NCBI GenBank assembly: GCA_023263825.1
Contig: JALQUJ010000190.1
Coordinates: 1-6,033, forward strand
Source of the DNA: Porticoccus sp.
GTDB lineage: Bacteria; Pseudomonadota; Gammaproteobacteria; Pseudomonadales; Porticoccaceae
Direction of reading: 5' to 3'
DNA: 6,033 bases
Numbering within the stretch: the first letter of the stretch is position 1; each line of letters opens with the position of its first letter. A program made the position numbers and the translations under genes. The notes beneath the pieces were generated by a model, which did no database searches, was not told the DNA's origin, and saw only the letters and a program-made list of their open reading frames with translations. Shown here piece after piece: positions 5,532 to 6,033 of this stretch.

Positions 5532-6033
5532 ATGACGCGTTATATTTTTGTTACAGGCGGTGTTGTATCCTCTCTCGGGAAGGGTATTGCCTCGGCATCA
5601 CTGGGCACAATTCTTGAGGCACATGGCCTCAATGTGACCATTCTCAAGTTGGATCCCTACCTGAATGTTGATCCAGGTACGATGAGTCCATTTCAACATG
5701 GCGAAGTGTTTGTTACCGAAGACGGTGCCGAGACAGATCTTGACCTTGGGCATTATGAGCGTTTTCTCTCTTCAAAAATGAGCAAACGCAATAACTTTAC
5801 CAGCGGTAAAGTGTACGAGACTATTTTGCGTCGTGAGCGTCGCGGTGATTATCTGGGGGGTACTGTTCAGGTAATTCCTCATGTGACTGACGAAATTAAA
5901 CGTCGAATTCTAGCTGGTGGTGAAGGTTATGATGTCGCTATTGTTGAAGTAGGCGGTACCGTCGGTGATATTGAATCACAGCCATTTCTTGAAGCGATTC
6001 GCCAATTAAAAGTGGAGTTAGGCTTCAGTAAAT
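5532..6033 (+). CDS. pyrG: CTP synthase, N-terminal part (3' end outside window)
   Basis: PyrG makes CTP from UTP, ATP and glutamine, the last step of pyrimidine nucleotide synthesis in the cytoplasm. The 167 codons present cover much of the N-terminal amidoligase (synthetase) domain. MTRYIFVTGGVVSSLGKGIASASLG-type sequence gives the P-loop SSLGKG (13-18). LKLDPYLNVDPGTMSPFQHGEVFVTEDGAETDLDLGHYERF-type sequence follows (38-78), with Asp71 and later Glu139 (VEVGGTVGDIES) matching the Mg-binding Asp72 and Glu140 of E. coli. RRERRGDYLGGTVQVIPHVT lies between them. The glutaminase domain is beyond the window. The ATG is well supported: GGAAGGG at 5520-5526 gives a strong ribosome site five bases upstream, and the N-terminus aligns with the family with one residue fewer than E. 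coli. Its position after tilS matches Pseudomonas-type gene order, where kdsA and eno usually follow. Confidence 0.98.
   Translation, partial: MTRYIFVTGGVVSSLGKGIASASLGTILEAHGLNVTILKLDPYLNVDPGTMSPFQHGEVFVTEDGAETDLDLGHYERFLSSKMSKRNNFTSGKVYETILRRERRGDYLGGTVQVIPHVTDEIKRRILAGGEGYDVAIVEVGGTVGDIESQPFLEAIRQLKVELGFSK

Overview
The window is a stretch of gammaproteobacterial housekeeping chromosome. It reads, left to right: the 3' half of dnaE (+), accA (+), a short disturbed block holding a truncated GAF-domain gene (-) and a remnant of a REP-associated tyrosine transposase (+), tilS (+), and the 5' end of pyrG (+). The order dnaE-accA-tilS-pyrG is known from Pseudomonas and relatives. The protein sequences look like a marine or soil gammaproteobacterium near Pseudomonas/Cellvibrio, but the exact taxon is inferred from synteny and protein style only. 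Base composition appears moderate, not GC-rich.

The four core genes serve replication (DnaE), fatty-acid synthesis (AccA), tRNA-Ile decoding (TilS) and CTP synthesis (PyrG). All four carry their family's diagnostic motifs. DnaE and PyrG are cut only by the window edges. dnaE and accA are separated by 158 bp holding a possible promoter. tilS and pyrG are separated by 266 bp holding a 19-bp tandem repeat that starts on the tilS stop codon, a strong stem-loop and weak promoter candidates.

The only accessory material lies between accA and tilS (about 2939-3909). A minus-strand reading frame contains a GAF domain of the AcoR-regulator type that has lost its beginning and has no output domain. Its first 40-odd codons are simply the antisense of a plus-strand transposase fragment with the RGHNR and HxH (HUH) signatures. 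The block is bracketed by a perfect 9-bp direct repeat (ATTTTTTAG), one copy beginning on the last base of the accA stop codon and the other ending 12 bp before the tilS ATG. Collapsing the two copies would leave accA and tilS 20 bp apart, as in an operon. I read this as an insertion that split an ancestral accA-tilS pair and then decayed. I see no convincing new defence, RNA or CRISPR-like system.
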